This document shows, piece after piece, positions 48,475 through 58,374 of a DNA stretch of 64,000 nucleotides. The notes below the pieces were generated by a model. The model made no database searches. It saw only the letters and a program-made list of their open reading frames with translations, and was not told the origin of the DNA. This stretch comes from Flectobacillus longus (lineage in GTDB: Bacteria > Bacteroidota > Bacteroidia > Cytophagales > Spirosomataceae): NCBI RefSeq assembly GCF_030056705.1, contig NZ_JASHIC010000022.1, forward strand, positions 1-64,000. The letters are read 5' to 3'. A program made the position numbers and the translations under genes. How positions within the stretch are numbered: position 1 is the stretch's first letter; every line of letters begins with the position of its first letter.

Positions 48475-48676
48475 CATGAGTCATTCCTAATTTAGAGAGT
48501 TGAGATTGAGAGAAAGAGGGTTTATTTACTGTTTATCACAAAAGGCGTTCGAAAAACTCATTTCGAACGCCTTTTGTGATTATATCCCCTTTAGACGCAT
48601 AGCATTGCGTCTCTACTAAATGTAGATTAAAAATAATCACTCATGCACTCAATCTCTAAATTAGGGATGACTCATG
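48475..48676. mobile_element. MITE-like inverted-repeat element
   Basis: The outer arms, 48475-48510 and 48648-48676, are inverted copies with a few mismatches and a 7-nt gap (shared core ctaatttagag). Inside are a perfect 20-bp hairpin (48535-48580) and a smaller hairpin around agacgca/tgcgtct near 48594-48613. There is no coding capacity. It could be a non-autonomous insertion element or a complex terminator. Confidence 0.45.
48535..48580. terminator. Strong hairpin after the putative glycosidase gene
   Basis: Arms of 20 bp (48535-48554 and 48561-48580) pair perfectly around a 6-nt loop. It lies about 95 bp after the stop. The T run downstream is weak. Confidence 0.55.
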
Positions 48677-48778
48677 TTTTGTTTTTAAGTCTATGTAGCT
48701 TCATTTGAGCCGTTTATATTCTTTTTTTACTTTTTATCAAATTTCTTTGGAAAGTACATTTTCATTATCTAATTTTGA

Positions 48779-48831
48779 ATCGTTGATTTTGTCAACTATT
48801 TTTAAAATCAACTTTTTAAAAGTCAACGATT
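48779..48831. promoter_or_regulatory. MarR-type operator upstream of its own gene
   Basis: Half-sites gttga/tcaac occur four times: cgttgattttgtcaac at 48781-48796, atcaac near 48807, and gtcaacgat ending at 48830. The outer pair is also an inverted repeat. The same half-site recurs in the palindrome at 49276-49298, pointing to autoregulation. Confidence 0.55.
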
Positions 48832-49263
48832 ATGGAAGTACAACGTAATTCATTTAGATACTTATTTGCTGATACAGTCAAAGCATTGTTCAAACAATCG
48901 GCTCGTGAATTGGCTAATGCAGGTATTCAGATTTTGCCTGAGCAGCATTTTTTGCTACATCTTATTGCTTCTAAAGAAGAAACAATTCAGTCAGATTTAG
49001 CCGAAATGATTCATAAGGACAAGTCGGCCGTAATGCGTCATATCGACCAGTTGGAGTCAATGGGCTATTTGATTCGTGTAAACGACACCACCGACCGTCG
49101 CAAAAAACATTTGGTGATTACCGAAGCAGGAAAAGATATCATGAAACAGTGCCAAGAGGTTATCGATGTGGTGACCGAAAGAAATTTGGTAGGTATTACA
49201 GAAGAAGAGCTTGAGGTATTTACCAAAGTTTTAATCAAACTAAAGCAAAATTCAGAAAAATAA
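48832..49263 (+). CDS. MarR-family transcriptional regulator
   Basis: 143 residues with the MarR winged helix: IQSDLAEMIHKDKSAVMRHIDQLESMG (recognition helix) and YLIRVNDTTDRRKKHLVITEAG (wing). It precedes a three-gene RND efflux operon and is flanked on both sides by gttga palindromes. It most likely represses the efflux genes and itself until a drug or metabolite binds. Confidence 0.9.
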   Translation: MEVQRNSFRYLFADTVKALFKQSARELANAGIQILPEQHFLLHLIASKEETIQSDLAEMIHKDKSAVMRHIDQLESMGYLIRVNDTTDRRKKHLVITEAGKDIMKQCQEVIDVVTERNLVGITEEELEVFTKVLIKLKQNSEK

Positions 49264-49275
49264 TTTTTTTGCCCA

Positions 49276-49298
49276 AATAGTTGATAAAATCAACTATT
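49276..49298. promoter_or_regulatory. Palindromic operator of the efflux operon
   Basis: Perfect 10-bp arms, aatagttgat and atcaactatt, flank aaa. It sits between the marR stop and the tolC-like start and shares its half-site with the marR upstream region. A further atcaacta lies just before the next ATG (49318-49325). Confidence 0.7.
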
Positions 49299-49333
49299 GA
49301 AAGCTCAACAATATTAAAATCAACTACTCTTTT

Positions 49334-50665
49334 ATGAAAACAATACCATATTACCTAGCACTGTTAGGATGTTGGCTTTCGCTAAGTGCTCAGGCACAGC
49401 AACGTTTGACCCTAAAAACGAGTGTAGATTATGCGCTCAAAAATCATGTCAGTAATACGATTTACGAGAACGAAATAGCCTTAGCTAAACAAAAATCTGT
49501 AGAAGCATTAGCAGGATATTTGCCTCAAGTAAATGGTACAATTACATTTGATGATAACCTAAAGCGTCAAATTACTGTGATTCCTGCGGGGGCGTTTTCT
49601 CCTACAGAAATTAGATTACAGTTTGGTAATCAATACAATACCATGGGTACAGCCCAACTCGACCAAGTAATTTATGACAAGTCGATGTTAGTGGGTATCA
49701 AAGCTGCCGAACCCAACAACCAGCTTTCGGCTTTTAAGAAAGAACAAAACCAAGAGCAACTGATTTACAATACAGTAAGTGCGTATTTTCAAGTATTAGT
49801 CATCAAAGAACAAGAAAAATTAACGCTTGAAAACGAAAAGAAATATAAAGACTTGTTAGAGATTTTGGCGCTTCGTTTAGAGAAAGGCGTGATTAAAAAA
49901 ACAGAGTATGATCGTACTAAAGCAAGCTTGAACAATATTGTTGCCCAAAAATCAATCCTACAGGTAAACAAGCAAATCGCTTTAAACCGTCTCAAAAATG
50001 CCATAGGTATGCCCGTTACTGAAGATGTAGTAGATGTTGAATCTTTGAATTATGAAGGAATGACGCTAGTAGAAAAAGAGAATGGATTTGAAATAGGCAA
50101 CTTATTAGACCTTAAAATTCAAAATGCTAATGCCTCACTTTTGTCTTTTGATGTAAAGCGCAAAGAAGCAGCTTTCTTGCCAACGGTTTCGATGTATGCC
50201 CGTTATGGTGGACAAAGTTTTGGGAATGAATTTGGTCCTTCATTCGGCAAATGGTTTGATTTCTCAACGGTTGGTTTAAAAGTAAATATTCCGATGTTCA
50301 GTGGTTATCGTAAAAGCAGCCAGCTTAAGCAAGCAGAAATTTCATTGCTAAACGCCAAAGCGAACTACAAGCTTATGAGTGATAACCTTTCTATGCTATA
50401 TCATAACTCCTCGGCACAATTGCAAAAGTCTCAATCGGACTTAGGAATCAACCGCGAAAACCTCACTTTTGCCAAAACAGTCTTAGAAAGTACTACGGTA
50501 GAATACGAAAAAGGAGTGGCAACATTGTCAGATTTGCTCAATTCTGATTACTCGTTCAAAGAAGCACAAAGTAATTACATGACTTCGCTTATCAATGTGC
50601 TGAGTTCGAGATTGGAATATGAAAAATCAAAAGGTTCTTTAAAAAGCTATATCAATCAATTTTAA
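49334..50665 (+). CDS. TolC-family outer-membrane efflux channel
   Basis: 443 residues with signal peptide (LSAQAQ). The TolC-like pattern of two related helical halves is visible: LTLKTSVDYALKNH at the start of the mature chain, a central LALRLEKGVIKKTEYDRTK near residue 170, and TVEYEKGVATLSDLLNSDYSFKEAQ near 393. It forms the outer duct of the tripartite pump. It starts 70 bp after marR and 12 bp before the adaptor gene. Confidence 0.92.
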   Translation: MKTIPYYLALLGCWLSLSAQAQQRLTLKTSVDYALKNHVSNTIYENEIALAKQKSVEALAGYLPQVNGTITFDDNLKRQITVIPAGAFSPTEIRLQFGNQYNTMGTAQLDQVIYDKSMLVGIKAAEPNNQLSAFKKEQNQEQLIYNTVSAYFQVLVIKEQEKLTLENEKKYKDLLEILALRLEKGVIKKTEYDRTKASLNNIVAQKSILQVNKQIALNRLKNAIGMPVTEDVVDVESLNYEGMTLVEKENGFEIGNLLDLKIQNANASLLSFDVKRKEAAFLPTVSMYARYGGQSFGNEFGPSFGKWFDFSTVGLKVNIPMFSGYRKSSQLKQAEISLLNAKANYKLMSDNLSMLYHNSSAQLQKSQSDLGINRENLTFAKTVLESTTVEYEKGVATLSDLLNSDYSFKEAQSNYMTSLINVLSSRLEYEKSKGSLKSYINQF

Positions 50666-50677
50666 TCAAAAATATCA

Positions 50678-51730
50678 ATGAAAAAGTCAGTAATCACGCT
50701 ATCCATTATTGCTCTGGTAGGATTAATTGGATTTACGCTATATAAAAACAAAAAGAAAATTGAAGCAAACAAGGTAGTTGTAGACCGTACGGCATTGCCA
50801 GTGGCTGTTTCGACTTACCAAGTAAGCTATCAAGAATTGGCTGGTGATGTAAGCCTTCCTGCCAATATCGAATTGACCAACGAAGCCACTGTTACAAGTG
50901 CTATTCAAGGTAAAATCGAAACTTTGGGTATTGAGGTTGGTTCACGTGTACGAAAGGGACAAGTAATTGGTTCTTTGGATTCAAAGGTGAAGCAAATCAA
51001 TTTGAAAGCTAATCAGTTGACGCTCGACAAATTAGAAAAGGATTTGAAACGTAATGCCGACTTGTTCAAAGGAAATGCAGGTACAGAAGTGAGTGTTACC
51101 AACTCAAAATACGATGTTGAAAATACACGTATTCAAATCGAATTGACCAAACAACAAATTGCCGATGGTAATATTATTTCACCGATTAGTGGTGTGATTA
51201 CTTCTCGAAAATTGATGGCTGGTGAATATGCAAACCCTGGTAATGTTATCGCTACCATCGTGGATGATGTGAATTTGAAAGCAGTGGTTTATGTCAATGA
51301 AAAAGATGTTTATCAACTAAAAATTGGTCAATCGGCACGTATTACTACCGATGTTTTTCCGAATAAAACTTTTGTAGGTAAAGTAAAATTCATTTCTCCT
51401 AAAGGTGACGAAAACCACAACTACCGTGTAGAATTAACCCTGACAGGCAACAGCCTTCGTGCGGGTACGTATGTGATGGTCAACTTTGATTTAGGTCGCA
51501 AAGGAAGCGTTTTGCAAATTCCAAAATTGGCTTTGGCAGAAGGTATCAAAAATCCTTATGTGTATGTTGTCCAAGACGGAAAGGCTATTGTTCAAAAAGT
51601 AACATTAGGTCGTGAAATTGGCGAAAACATTGAAGTTATTTCTGGTTTACAACAAGGTCAAGAGGTCGTTACAAGTGGTCAAATCAACTTGACTAACGGG
51701 ACTAAAATTACAAAAACGTCTAATCAATAA
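50678..51730 (+). CDS. RND efflux periplasmic adaptor (HlyD/AcrA family)
   Basis: 350 residues with one N-terminal membrane segment (IIALVGLIGFTLY). The lipoyl halves are split by a short coiled coil: IQGKIETLGIEVGSRVRKGQVIGSLD near 75 and ISPISGVITSRKLMAGEYANPGNV near 165. The beta-barrel and membrane-proximal parts follow, with VTSGQINLTNGTKI at the end. It joins the inner-membrane pump to the TolC-like channel. Confidence 0.92.
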   Translation: MKKSVITLSIIALVGLIGFTLYKNKKKIEANKVVVDRTALPVAVSTYQVSYQELAGDVSLPANIELTNEATVTSAIQGKIETLGIEVGSRVRKGQVIGSLDSKVKQINLKANQLTLDKLEKDLKRNADLFKGNAGTEVSVTNSKYDVENTRIQIELTKQQIADGNIISPISGVITSRKLMAGEYANPGNVIATIVDDVNLKAVVYVNEKDVYQLKIGQSARITTDVFPNKTFVGKVKFISPKGDENHNYRVELTLTGNSLRAGTYVMVNFDLGRKGSVLQIPKLALAEGIKNPYVYVVQDGKAIVQKVTLGREIGENIEVISGLQQGQEVVTSGQINLTNGTKITKTSNQ

Positions 51731-51750
51731 CAGCTAACTATCATAAGAAT

Positions 51751-54700
51751 ATGTCAGTTACCGAACTATCTATAAAACGACCCTTATTGATTACCGTAAT
51801 TTTTGTAACGCTAATTTTATTTGGGTTTGTCAGCTATAAACAGCTTAATTATAACCTTTTGCCCAAATTTGAGGCAAACGTGATTATGGTTCAAACGATG
51901 TACCGTGGAGCCTCATCGGATGAAATACAAAATGTTGTCACCAAACCTATCGAAGAAGCAGTTTCGGCTATCGAGGGTATCGATAAAATGTCATCGCAGT
52001 CAATGGAAGGTCTTTCTTTGATTACGATTCAATTAAAATCTGGTGTGAATACCCTAGATGCGCAGCGTGATGCCGAAAGAAAGATTAACCAAATCAAATC
52101 TACACTTCCCGACGATGCCGACGATCCAGTGGTAAACCGCTATAATACGGACGAAATACCCGTATTACGTATTAGTGCTTCAGCCAACTTGTCGGAGCCT
52201 GCCTTGTATGATTTGATTGACCAAAAAATCAAACCTCAAATCGCCAATGTGGCGGGTGTAGGTACAGTACGCTTGATTGGTGGTAGCGAAAGAGAAATTC
52301 AAGTAAATCTTGATAATGATAAATTGCAGGCATACAGTATTTCGTCGGCACAAGTCAATCAAATGATTGCCAACAGCAATATGTCTTACCCTGCGGGTAG
52401 TGTACTAAACAATGATAATCGTACTTCAATCCGTTTGGATGCCAAATTGGTCAAAGTTGAGGAACTTCGTCGATTGATTATCCGTCAAAATGCCGATGGT
52501 AGCAGAGTACTATTGTCTGATTTAGGTACTATTACCGATGCTCAAACAGAACCGACAACCATCAACCGTAACAATGGTAGAGCAGGTATTGGTATCGAAA
52601 TTGTAAAACAAGCAGATGCTAATGCCGTAAATGTAAGCAAGTTTGTAAAAGCAAAACTAATCGACATTAAAAAACAATATGCTTCTCAGAAGTTTGATTA
52701 CGAAATTGCCAATGACCAATCGGTTTATACTTTGGCTTCTGCCGATGCTGTAGTACATGACCTTTTCTTGGCAATTGTGATTGTGGGTGGTGTAATGCTA
52801 TTTTTCTTACATAGTTTCCGTAGTTCCTTGTTTGTATTAGTGGCGATTCCTTCGGCTATGATTCCAACATTTATCTTGATGTATGTGTTTGGTTTCTCCC
52901 TCAACTTGATGACTTTGATGGGTCTTTCATTGGTTGTAGGTATCTTGGTCGATGATAGTATTGTGGTTTTAGAAAACATTTACCGACATCTCGAAATGGG
53001 TAAAGGCAAAATAGAATCAGCCCTTGAAGGTCGTCAGGAAATTGGATTTACAGCAATCGCTATTACCTTGGTTGACGTTGTAGTATTCTTGCCTTTGTCA
53101 ATGAGTGGTGGTTTGATTGGTAATATCTTAAGAGAATTTTCATTAGTGGTAGTATTCTCAACCTTAATGAGTTTGTTTGTGTCATTCACCTTGACGCCTT
53201 TGTTGGCTTCAAGATGGGGGAAAGTAGAAATACTAAGCAAATCAAGCCTGTGGGGACGTATCAATTTAGGCTTTGAAAGCTTTTTGGACGGTGTTAAAGA
53301 ACAGTATGGTAAAATTTTAGTATGGTCTTTAAATCACAAACGTTGGGTTTTGATTGCCATTTTAATCTTGTTTGTGGGAGCATTTTCACTATTACCTGCT
53401 GGTTTTATTGGATCATCTTTTGCAGGAAATGGCGACCGTGGCGAATTAACTATTCAATTAGAGTTATCACCACAAACGCCTTTGTCACAAACTAACTTGG
53501 TCACGAAGCAAATCGAGCAAATGATTTTGCAAAAACCAGAAGTAGAAAAGGTTTTTGCCAATGTGGGTACTCAAACAGGTGCTATGGGTTCAGGTGGTAG
53601 CAATAGTAATATTTCCGAAATAGCTGTAACCTTAGTCCCTAAAGAAAAACGTAAGGTTTCGTCAGAGATTTTTGGTACACAATTGCGTGACGAAATCAAC
53701 AAAATTCCTGGGGTAAAAGTTGTAATCCGTTTGACAGGGCTTACAGGGAATAGCGAAGCGCCTATCCAGATTGCTATTAAGGGAGTCGATATGAATGAGA
53801 TTCAGCAAATTGCCAATCAGGTGAAGGAGATTGTTCGTACAACTCCTGGAACAGACTATGTGGAGTTTTCGACTAAAAGTTTGAAATCGGAGATCTCTGT
53901 ACAACTTGACCGTGAAAAAATTGCGAATCTTGGTTTGAGTGTTCCTGAAGTAGGTGGAGCAATTCAATTGGCATTTAGAGGTAACGATCAATCTAAGTTC
54001 AGACAATCGGGCGAAGAATATCCCATCAATATCACCTTAGATAAATCCGACAAACGTTCTATCGAAAACGTTCGTGATTTGACCTTGCGTAATAGTCGTG
54101 GGGCTATCATCAAGCTCAAAGATGTAGCAACTGTAACAGAGGTAGTTGGACAATCGGTATTGGAACGTTCGGACCGTATGAACTCTATTAAAGTAACAGC
54201 CTCGGCAGTAGGTCGTGCGACTGGTACAATCGTAGCAGATATTCAGAAAAAGGTAGATAAATTAAAATTGCCACAAGGATTAACGATTGAGTATTTAGGC
54301 GAAATTCAACGTCAGAAAGATGCCTTTGGTAGTCTCGGATTTGCTTTCTTGCTAGGTGTTATTTTGGTATATCTCATTATGGTGGCTTTGTACGAAAGTG
54401 TGGTATATCCGTTTGTCGTATTATTTTCAATTCCTGTGGCTTTGATTGGTGCGCTATTGGCTCTTGCTTTGACGATGGAATCTCTAACCATCTTCGCCAT
54501 TGTTGGTTTGATTATGTTATTGGGTTTGGTAGCTAAAAATGGTATTTTGATTGTCGACTTTACCAATCACTTGAAAGAGAAAGGATTATCTGTAAAAGAA
54601 GCATTGATTGAGGCAGGTAAAGAACGTTTACGTCCAATCTTGATGACGACTATTGCCATGATTACAGGTATGTTGCCGATTGCGATTGCAAGTGGCGCTG

Positions 54701-54852
54701 GTGCAGAAGTGAAAAACGGTATGGCATGGGTTATTATTGGTGGCTTAACAAGCTCACTCCTATTAACTCTCTTGCTTGTACCTTGTATGTACATGATTAT
54801 AGAATCGTTGAAAAATAGAATTCTTCGTCGCAAAGCAGCAAAAACTGCTTAA
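51751..54852 (+). CDS. RND-family multidrug efflux pump (AcrB-like)
   Basis: 1033 residues and twelve membrane helices in the usual two blocks. It starts MSVTELSIKRPLLITVIFV; porter domains follow the first helix. The proton-relay helix reads VGILVDDSIVVLENIYRHLE, and the matching second-half helix GLVAKNGILIVDFTNHLKEKG. Late motif RLRPILMTTIAMITGMLPIAI is typical. It exports small hydrophobic compounds by proton antiport with the adaptor and channel encoded upstream; MarR is the likely repressor. Confidence 0.95.
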   Translation: MSVTELSIKRPLLITVIFVTLILFGFVSYKQLNYNLLPKFEANVIMVQTMYRGASSDEIQNVVTKPIEEAVSAIEGIDKMSSQSMEGLSLITIQLKSGVNTLDAQRDAERKINQIKSTLPDDADDPVVNRYNTDEIPVLRISASANLSEPALYDLIDQKIKPQIANVAGVGTVRLIGGSEREIQVNLDNDKLQAYSISSAQVNQMIANSNMSYPAGSVLNNDNRTSIRLDAKLVKVEELRRLIIRQNADGSRVLLSDLGTITDAQTEPTTINRNNGRAGIGIEIVKQADANAVNVSKFVKAKLIDIKKQYASQKFDYEIANDQSVYTLASADAVVHDLFLAIVIVGGVMLFFLHSFRSSLFVLVAIPSAMIPTFILMYVFGFSLNLMTLMGLSLVVGILVDDSIVVLENIYRHLEMGKGKIESALEGRQEIGFTAIAITLVDVVVFLPLSMSGGLIGNILREFSLVVVFSTLMSLFVSFTLTPLLASRWGKVEILSKSSLWGRINLGFESFLDGVKEQYGKILVWSLNHKRWVLIAILILFVGAFSLLPAGFIGSSFAGNGDRGELTIQLELSPQTPLSQTNLVTKQIEQMILQKPEVEKVFANVGTQTGAMGSGGSNSNISEIAVTLVPKEKRKVSSEIFGTQLRDEINKIPGVKVVIRLTGLTGNSEAPIQIAIKGVDMNEIQQIANQVKEIVRTTPGTDYVEFSTKSLKSEISVQLDREKIANLGLSVPEVGGAIQLAFRGNDQSKFRQSGEEYPINITLDKSDKRSIENVRDLTLRNSRGAIIKLKDVATVTEVVGQSVLERSDRMNSIKVTASAVGRATGTIVADIQKKVDKLKLPQGLTIEYLGEIQRQKDAFGSLGFAFLLGVILVYLIMVALYESVVYPFVVLFSIPVALIGALLALALTMESLTIFAIVGLIMLLGLVAKNGILIVDFTNHLKEKGLSVKEALIEAGKERLRPILMTTIAMITGMLPIAIASGAGAEVKNGMAWVIIGGLTSSLLLTLLLVPCMYMIIESLKNRILRRKAAKTA

Positions 54853-54882
54853 GACCATAATTTTTAACTTGGTATTTCGTTT

Positions 54883-54918
54883 AAACCGCAGAGAAGCTTT
54901 TTCTGCGGTTTATTTTTT
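54883..54918 (+). terminator. Terminator of the efflux operon
   Basis: Stem aaaccgcaga (54883-54892) pairs with tctgcggttt (54902-54911), followed by a T-rich run. Confidence 0.88.
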
Positions 54919-55471
54919 AACTATAGTTTTCTACCGAAAAATATAATTCCAGCCCATATTTTAAGCCTTTCATCCCATTCTTTCCTTACAATTTTTTGAT
55001 AAAATATATCTTGCGCACAATATCCTATCGTAAGCTTATTGTGGCTATTGGTATGATATTAAAATTAATTTTTCATGAGACAACGATTTGAACTATTTTT
55101 TTAGTTAATTAGCTAAACTTTTAGTTAAAAAATCTTAAATTCATAAATACTCTTGTGAACTTCCTATAAATTTGAAAAGTCATTGTTGAAATAGGGACAA
55201 AAGCAACAGGCACAAAGGCACAAAGTGGTTTTATGTTTTTGAAGTGATATGTTGTTTACAAAATACATTTTGCTCAAAGCCGAAAGCCGATACCCGAAAG
55301 CTGAAACCCCATATATACACCGCTCCATAAACCATATGCGTAGTCGTGCAGAATTAAGTTGAAGAAATTAATGAGATAAAATATGAGTAATCATAAAATT
55401 ACACTCAAAACTCATCACTCATAATTCAGCACTCCTATTTACCTCCAAGAAAATCTAAAATTCAAAATTCT
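54919..55471. other. 553-bp gap with repeat remnants and a possible promoter
   Basis: TAAATTTG at 55167-55174 fits the TAnnTTTG promoter element, about 300 nt before the next start. From 55195 to 55350 lies a diverged single copy of the repeat found three times at 14.2-14.8 kb (gcaacaggcacaaaggcac, ccgaaagccgatacccg, cgtgcagaattaag). From 55400 a patterned stretch follows (actcatcactcataattc). No gene was seen. Confidence 0.5.
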
Positions 55472-58276
55472 ATGAACAAATCTTTAGTTCTATTAATTGC
55501 TTTATTTTTTACATGCACCAACCTCTTTGCCCAAAATCCTACACGAGTAACGATTCGAGGCGTTGTTCAGGATACCAGCGCCACTACTTTGACAGGTGCA
55601 ACGGTCATGCTTCTCCAGCCCAAGGATTCATCCTTGGTGAACTTTGCAAGGGCAAATGACAAGGGTACTTTTGAATTCAGAAATGTAAAAAATGCCACGT
55701 ATTTGCTCAAAATCTCGTATGTAGGTTTTTTGCCTTATCAACAAAAAATCAAAGAGTTTCCCAACGATGTAAATGACCTCGGTCCTATCAAAATCAAGCC
55801 TATCGCCAAAGAACTCCTTGAAGTAGTGGTAAAAACTGCCAAAGCACCACTTAGTATCAAAGGTGATACGGTCGAGTACAATGCTGCTTCGTTCAAGGTT
55901 CCGCCTGGTTCCTCAGTAGAAGACCTCCTTCGCCGTCTCCCAGGTATCGAAGTCGATGCAAGCGGAAATATCAAAGCCCAAGGAAAGGATGTTAAACGTG
56001 TATTGGTTGACGGAAAAACTTTCTTTGGTGATGACCCGAAAGCTGCTACCAAGAACCTAGGAGCAGAAACTATCTCTAAGGTACAAGTATATAATGGCAA
56101 ATCTGACCAAGCACTTTTAACTGGAGCTGACGATGGAAAAAAAGAAAAAACCATTAACCTAGAACTGAAAGACGAATTTAAAAAAGGTGCTTTCGGAAAA
56201 ATTACAGCCGCTGTCGGTACTTCTGACCGTGGCGTATTAAGAGGAAATTATAACCGTTTCAACAAAAAGGAACAATTCTCTGTGTTAGGATATGCCAATA
56301 ATATCAACGAAACTGGCGTAAACTGGAGTGATTATGGTGAATTTAAAGGAAATAACTCTTTTAATTCCAACGATAATGGGGATTTTGGCTTCGGAAATGG
56401 CAATAGATTCTATTATATGGAAGGTGATTATCTGAACAATTTCGATGGAAAAGGCTTTACAAACAACTTCGGTACGGGTGTCAACTACAACTACACTCAC
56501 CAAAAGACAAAGTTTAGTTCGAGTTATTTCTATAACCAAACAAAGTTGAACCTCGACCAGTATCAGAATACAAAAACTTTCCTCCAAAACTCTAACTTTA
56601 GTACGCTCGATACCAACCATACAGTTAGTTTTAGAAACTCTCATAGTGTAGCTGCTCGTTTGGAACAAATGTTGGATTCCTCAAATACCATTATTGCTAA
56701 AACAAATTTGCGTTTCAGCGGTAGCAATAGTTCTGTCAACCAAGTTCAGCAGTATTTGAATAATTCAGAAGATGTTCAGAACCGTATAAACATGAACAAT
56801 GGCTCTAATCTGAATGCCTATAACTTCAATTTCACCGCTATTTATCGCCATAAGTTCAAGAAAAAAGGAAGAACATTTGCAGCAAGTAGTACTTTAAGCA
56901 CGTCATCGACCGATGGAACAGATAATATCCGCTCGTTGACACGCTTCTTTAATGCCACCAATGTTAATGACCAAATTCGTGCGATTTCGCAGCTTAACCA
57001 AAATGCGAATACCACGACTATGATTAAAGCTGGGGTGAACTATTTGGAACCGCTTTCCAAAAAAGTCTATTGGGAAAGTTTCTATAACTTCAACAACAGC
57101 GGACAAAATGTGGGACGTGATGCTTTCAACGGTAACTTAGAATCACAACGTTATGATAGTTTGAGTACTTATTATCAAAATCAAATTACCTACAACCGTG
57201 TGGGTTCAGGTTTGAGATTTTCAAATGACGGAATCAACTTATCATTCGGATTAGCAGTATTACAATATGACTTGGATGGCAAGGTATATCCTCAGAAAGG
57301 AAAACCTCTTACAGCAAATATCAGTAAGCAGTATCAAGCCTTGACTCCAAATTTCTCTGCCAATATCGAGTTCAAAAACAATGCTTATATGGGCTTCAAT
57401 TATACGCTCAACGTAGAAGCTCCAAGTATAACAGATTTACAACCAGTGGTTCAGAACAATAACCCATTTTATATCACTTCGGGTAATCAGGACTTATTGC
57501 CAGCCAAAAATCACGAGTTAAGTTTTGATATTTCTAAGTTTGACCCTGCAACTTTTGCGAGTATTGGTATTTGGTCTTCGTACCGCTATTACTTGAGCCA
57601 AATAGTTTACAGCCAAACTGTAGATGCCAATTTGGTGACAAGAACTCGCCCTGAAAATATGTCAGGAGGTAAAAACTTTAACGTTGGTATGTATTCAAGT
57701 TTCCCAATCATCAAAACTAAATGGACGATGAATCTCTCAGGGAATATCAATACCTCAAATACACCAACCATTGTAAATACCGTTGTGAATCAAACCAACA
57801 ATAAGAATTATACGATTAACGCTGGCTTTAGTATTACACCAAGTGAGAAGCTAATCATGAGCATCGAAGGTAATCTTGGATTCAACAATATTTCTTACAC
57901 GATTGAAAATAATCAAAACCAAAATATCCGTACTAAGGGCTTATCAACATCTGTAAAATGGAATTTTGCTAAAAAGACTTTCTTCGAAACAAGCTTTGAT
58001 TATAATAGCTATCGCAACGACCGCTTTGGATTTGACCAAGAGATACCTATACTCAACGCCTCTGTTAGAAGATTATTTATGAAAGAAAACCGTATGGAAG
58101 TACGTTTGGCAGCATTTGATATTTTCAACAAACGTCAATCCATTGTACAAACAGGCTACCTCAATACCGTGAGCAATCAGCAGGCATTGACGCTGGCACG
58201 CTATTTTATGTTGAGCTTGACCTATAACCTTAAAGGTCATTCGGATAAACTCAAGAAAAACGGAGGATTCTTTTAA
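55472..58276 (+). CDS. Outer-membrane beta-barrel receptor, copy 1
   Basis: 934 residues with signal peptide (TNLFAQ). A carboxypeptidase-regulatory-like domain (VTIRGVVQDTSATTLTGATV, residues 25-110) precedes a plug-like region (LEVVVKTAKAPLSIKGDTVEY, VEDLLRRLPGIEVDASGNI, VDGKTFFGDDPKAATKNL) and a long barrel with repeated aromatic/Asn strands. This is the TonB-receptor-like family often annotated as outer membrane beta-barrel family protein; substrate unknown. A GLPGLI gene follows. It is a clear paralogue of the gene at 59357. Confidence 0.88.
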   Translation: MNKSLVLLIALFFTCTNLFAQNPTRVTIRGVVQDTSATTLTGATVMLLQPKDSSLVNFARANDKGTFEFRNVKNATYLLKISYVGFLPYQQKIKEFPNDVNDLGPIKIKPIAKELLEVVVKTAKAPLSIKGDTVEYNAASFKVPPGSSVEDLLRRLPGIEVDASGNIKAQGKDVKRVLVDGKTFFGDDPKAATKNLGAETISKVQVYNGKSDQALLTGADDGKKEKTINLELKDEFKKGAFGKITAAVGTSDRGVLRGNYNRFNKKEQFSVLGYANNINETGVNWSDYGEFKGNNSFNSNDNGDFGFGNGNRFYYMEGDYLNNFDGKGFTNNFGTGVNYNYTHQKTKFSSSYFYNQTKLNLDQYQNTKTFLQNSNFSTLDTNHTVSFRNSHSVAARLEQMLDSSNTIIAKTNLRFSGSNSSVNQVQQYLNNSEDVQNRINMNNGSNLNAYNFNFTAIYRHKFKKKGRTFAASSTLSTSSTDGTDNIRSLTRFFNATNVNDQIRAISQLNQNANTTTMIKAGVNYLEPLSKKVYWESFYNFNNSGQNVGRDAFNGNLESQRYDSLSTYYQNQITYNRVGSGLRFSNDGINLSFGLAVLQYDLDGKVYPQKGKPLTANISKQYQALTPNFSANIEFKNNAYMGFNYTLNVEAPSITDLQPVVQNNNPFYITSGNQDLLPAKNHELSFDISKFDPATFASIGIWSSYRYYLSQIVYSQTVDANLVTRTRPENMSGGKNFNVGMYSSFPIIKTKWTMNLSGNINTSNTPTIVNTVVNQTNNKNYTINAGFSITPSEKLIMSIEGNLGFNNISYTIENNQNQNIRTKGLSTSVKWNFAKKTFFETSFDYNSYRNDRFGFDQEIPILNASVRRLFMKENRMEVRLAAFDIFNKRQSIVQTGYLNTVSNQQALTLARYFMLSLTYNLKGHSDKLKKNGGFF

Positions 58277-58289
58277 TGATGCTTGACGG

Positions 58290-58326
58290 CAAAAGGCAAA
58301 AGATGTCGATACTCTTTTGCCTTTTG
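58290..58326 (+). terminator. Hairpin between receptor copy 1 and its GLPGLI gene
   Basis: Perfect 13-bp arms (58290-58302 and 58314-58326) around an 11-nt loop, with little T run after it. It may partly terminate or stabilise the receptor mRNA and so set the ratio between the two proteins. Confidence 0.55.
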
Positions 58327-58374
58327 TTAACTCACAGATAATCATATTCTTATAATCAGAAAACTATTATTTCG

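Noticed and set aside
55333-55345. Copy of the 59254 palindrome upstream of receptor copy 1
   Set aside because: Only about nine bases (atatgcgta) match and there is no inverted arm.
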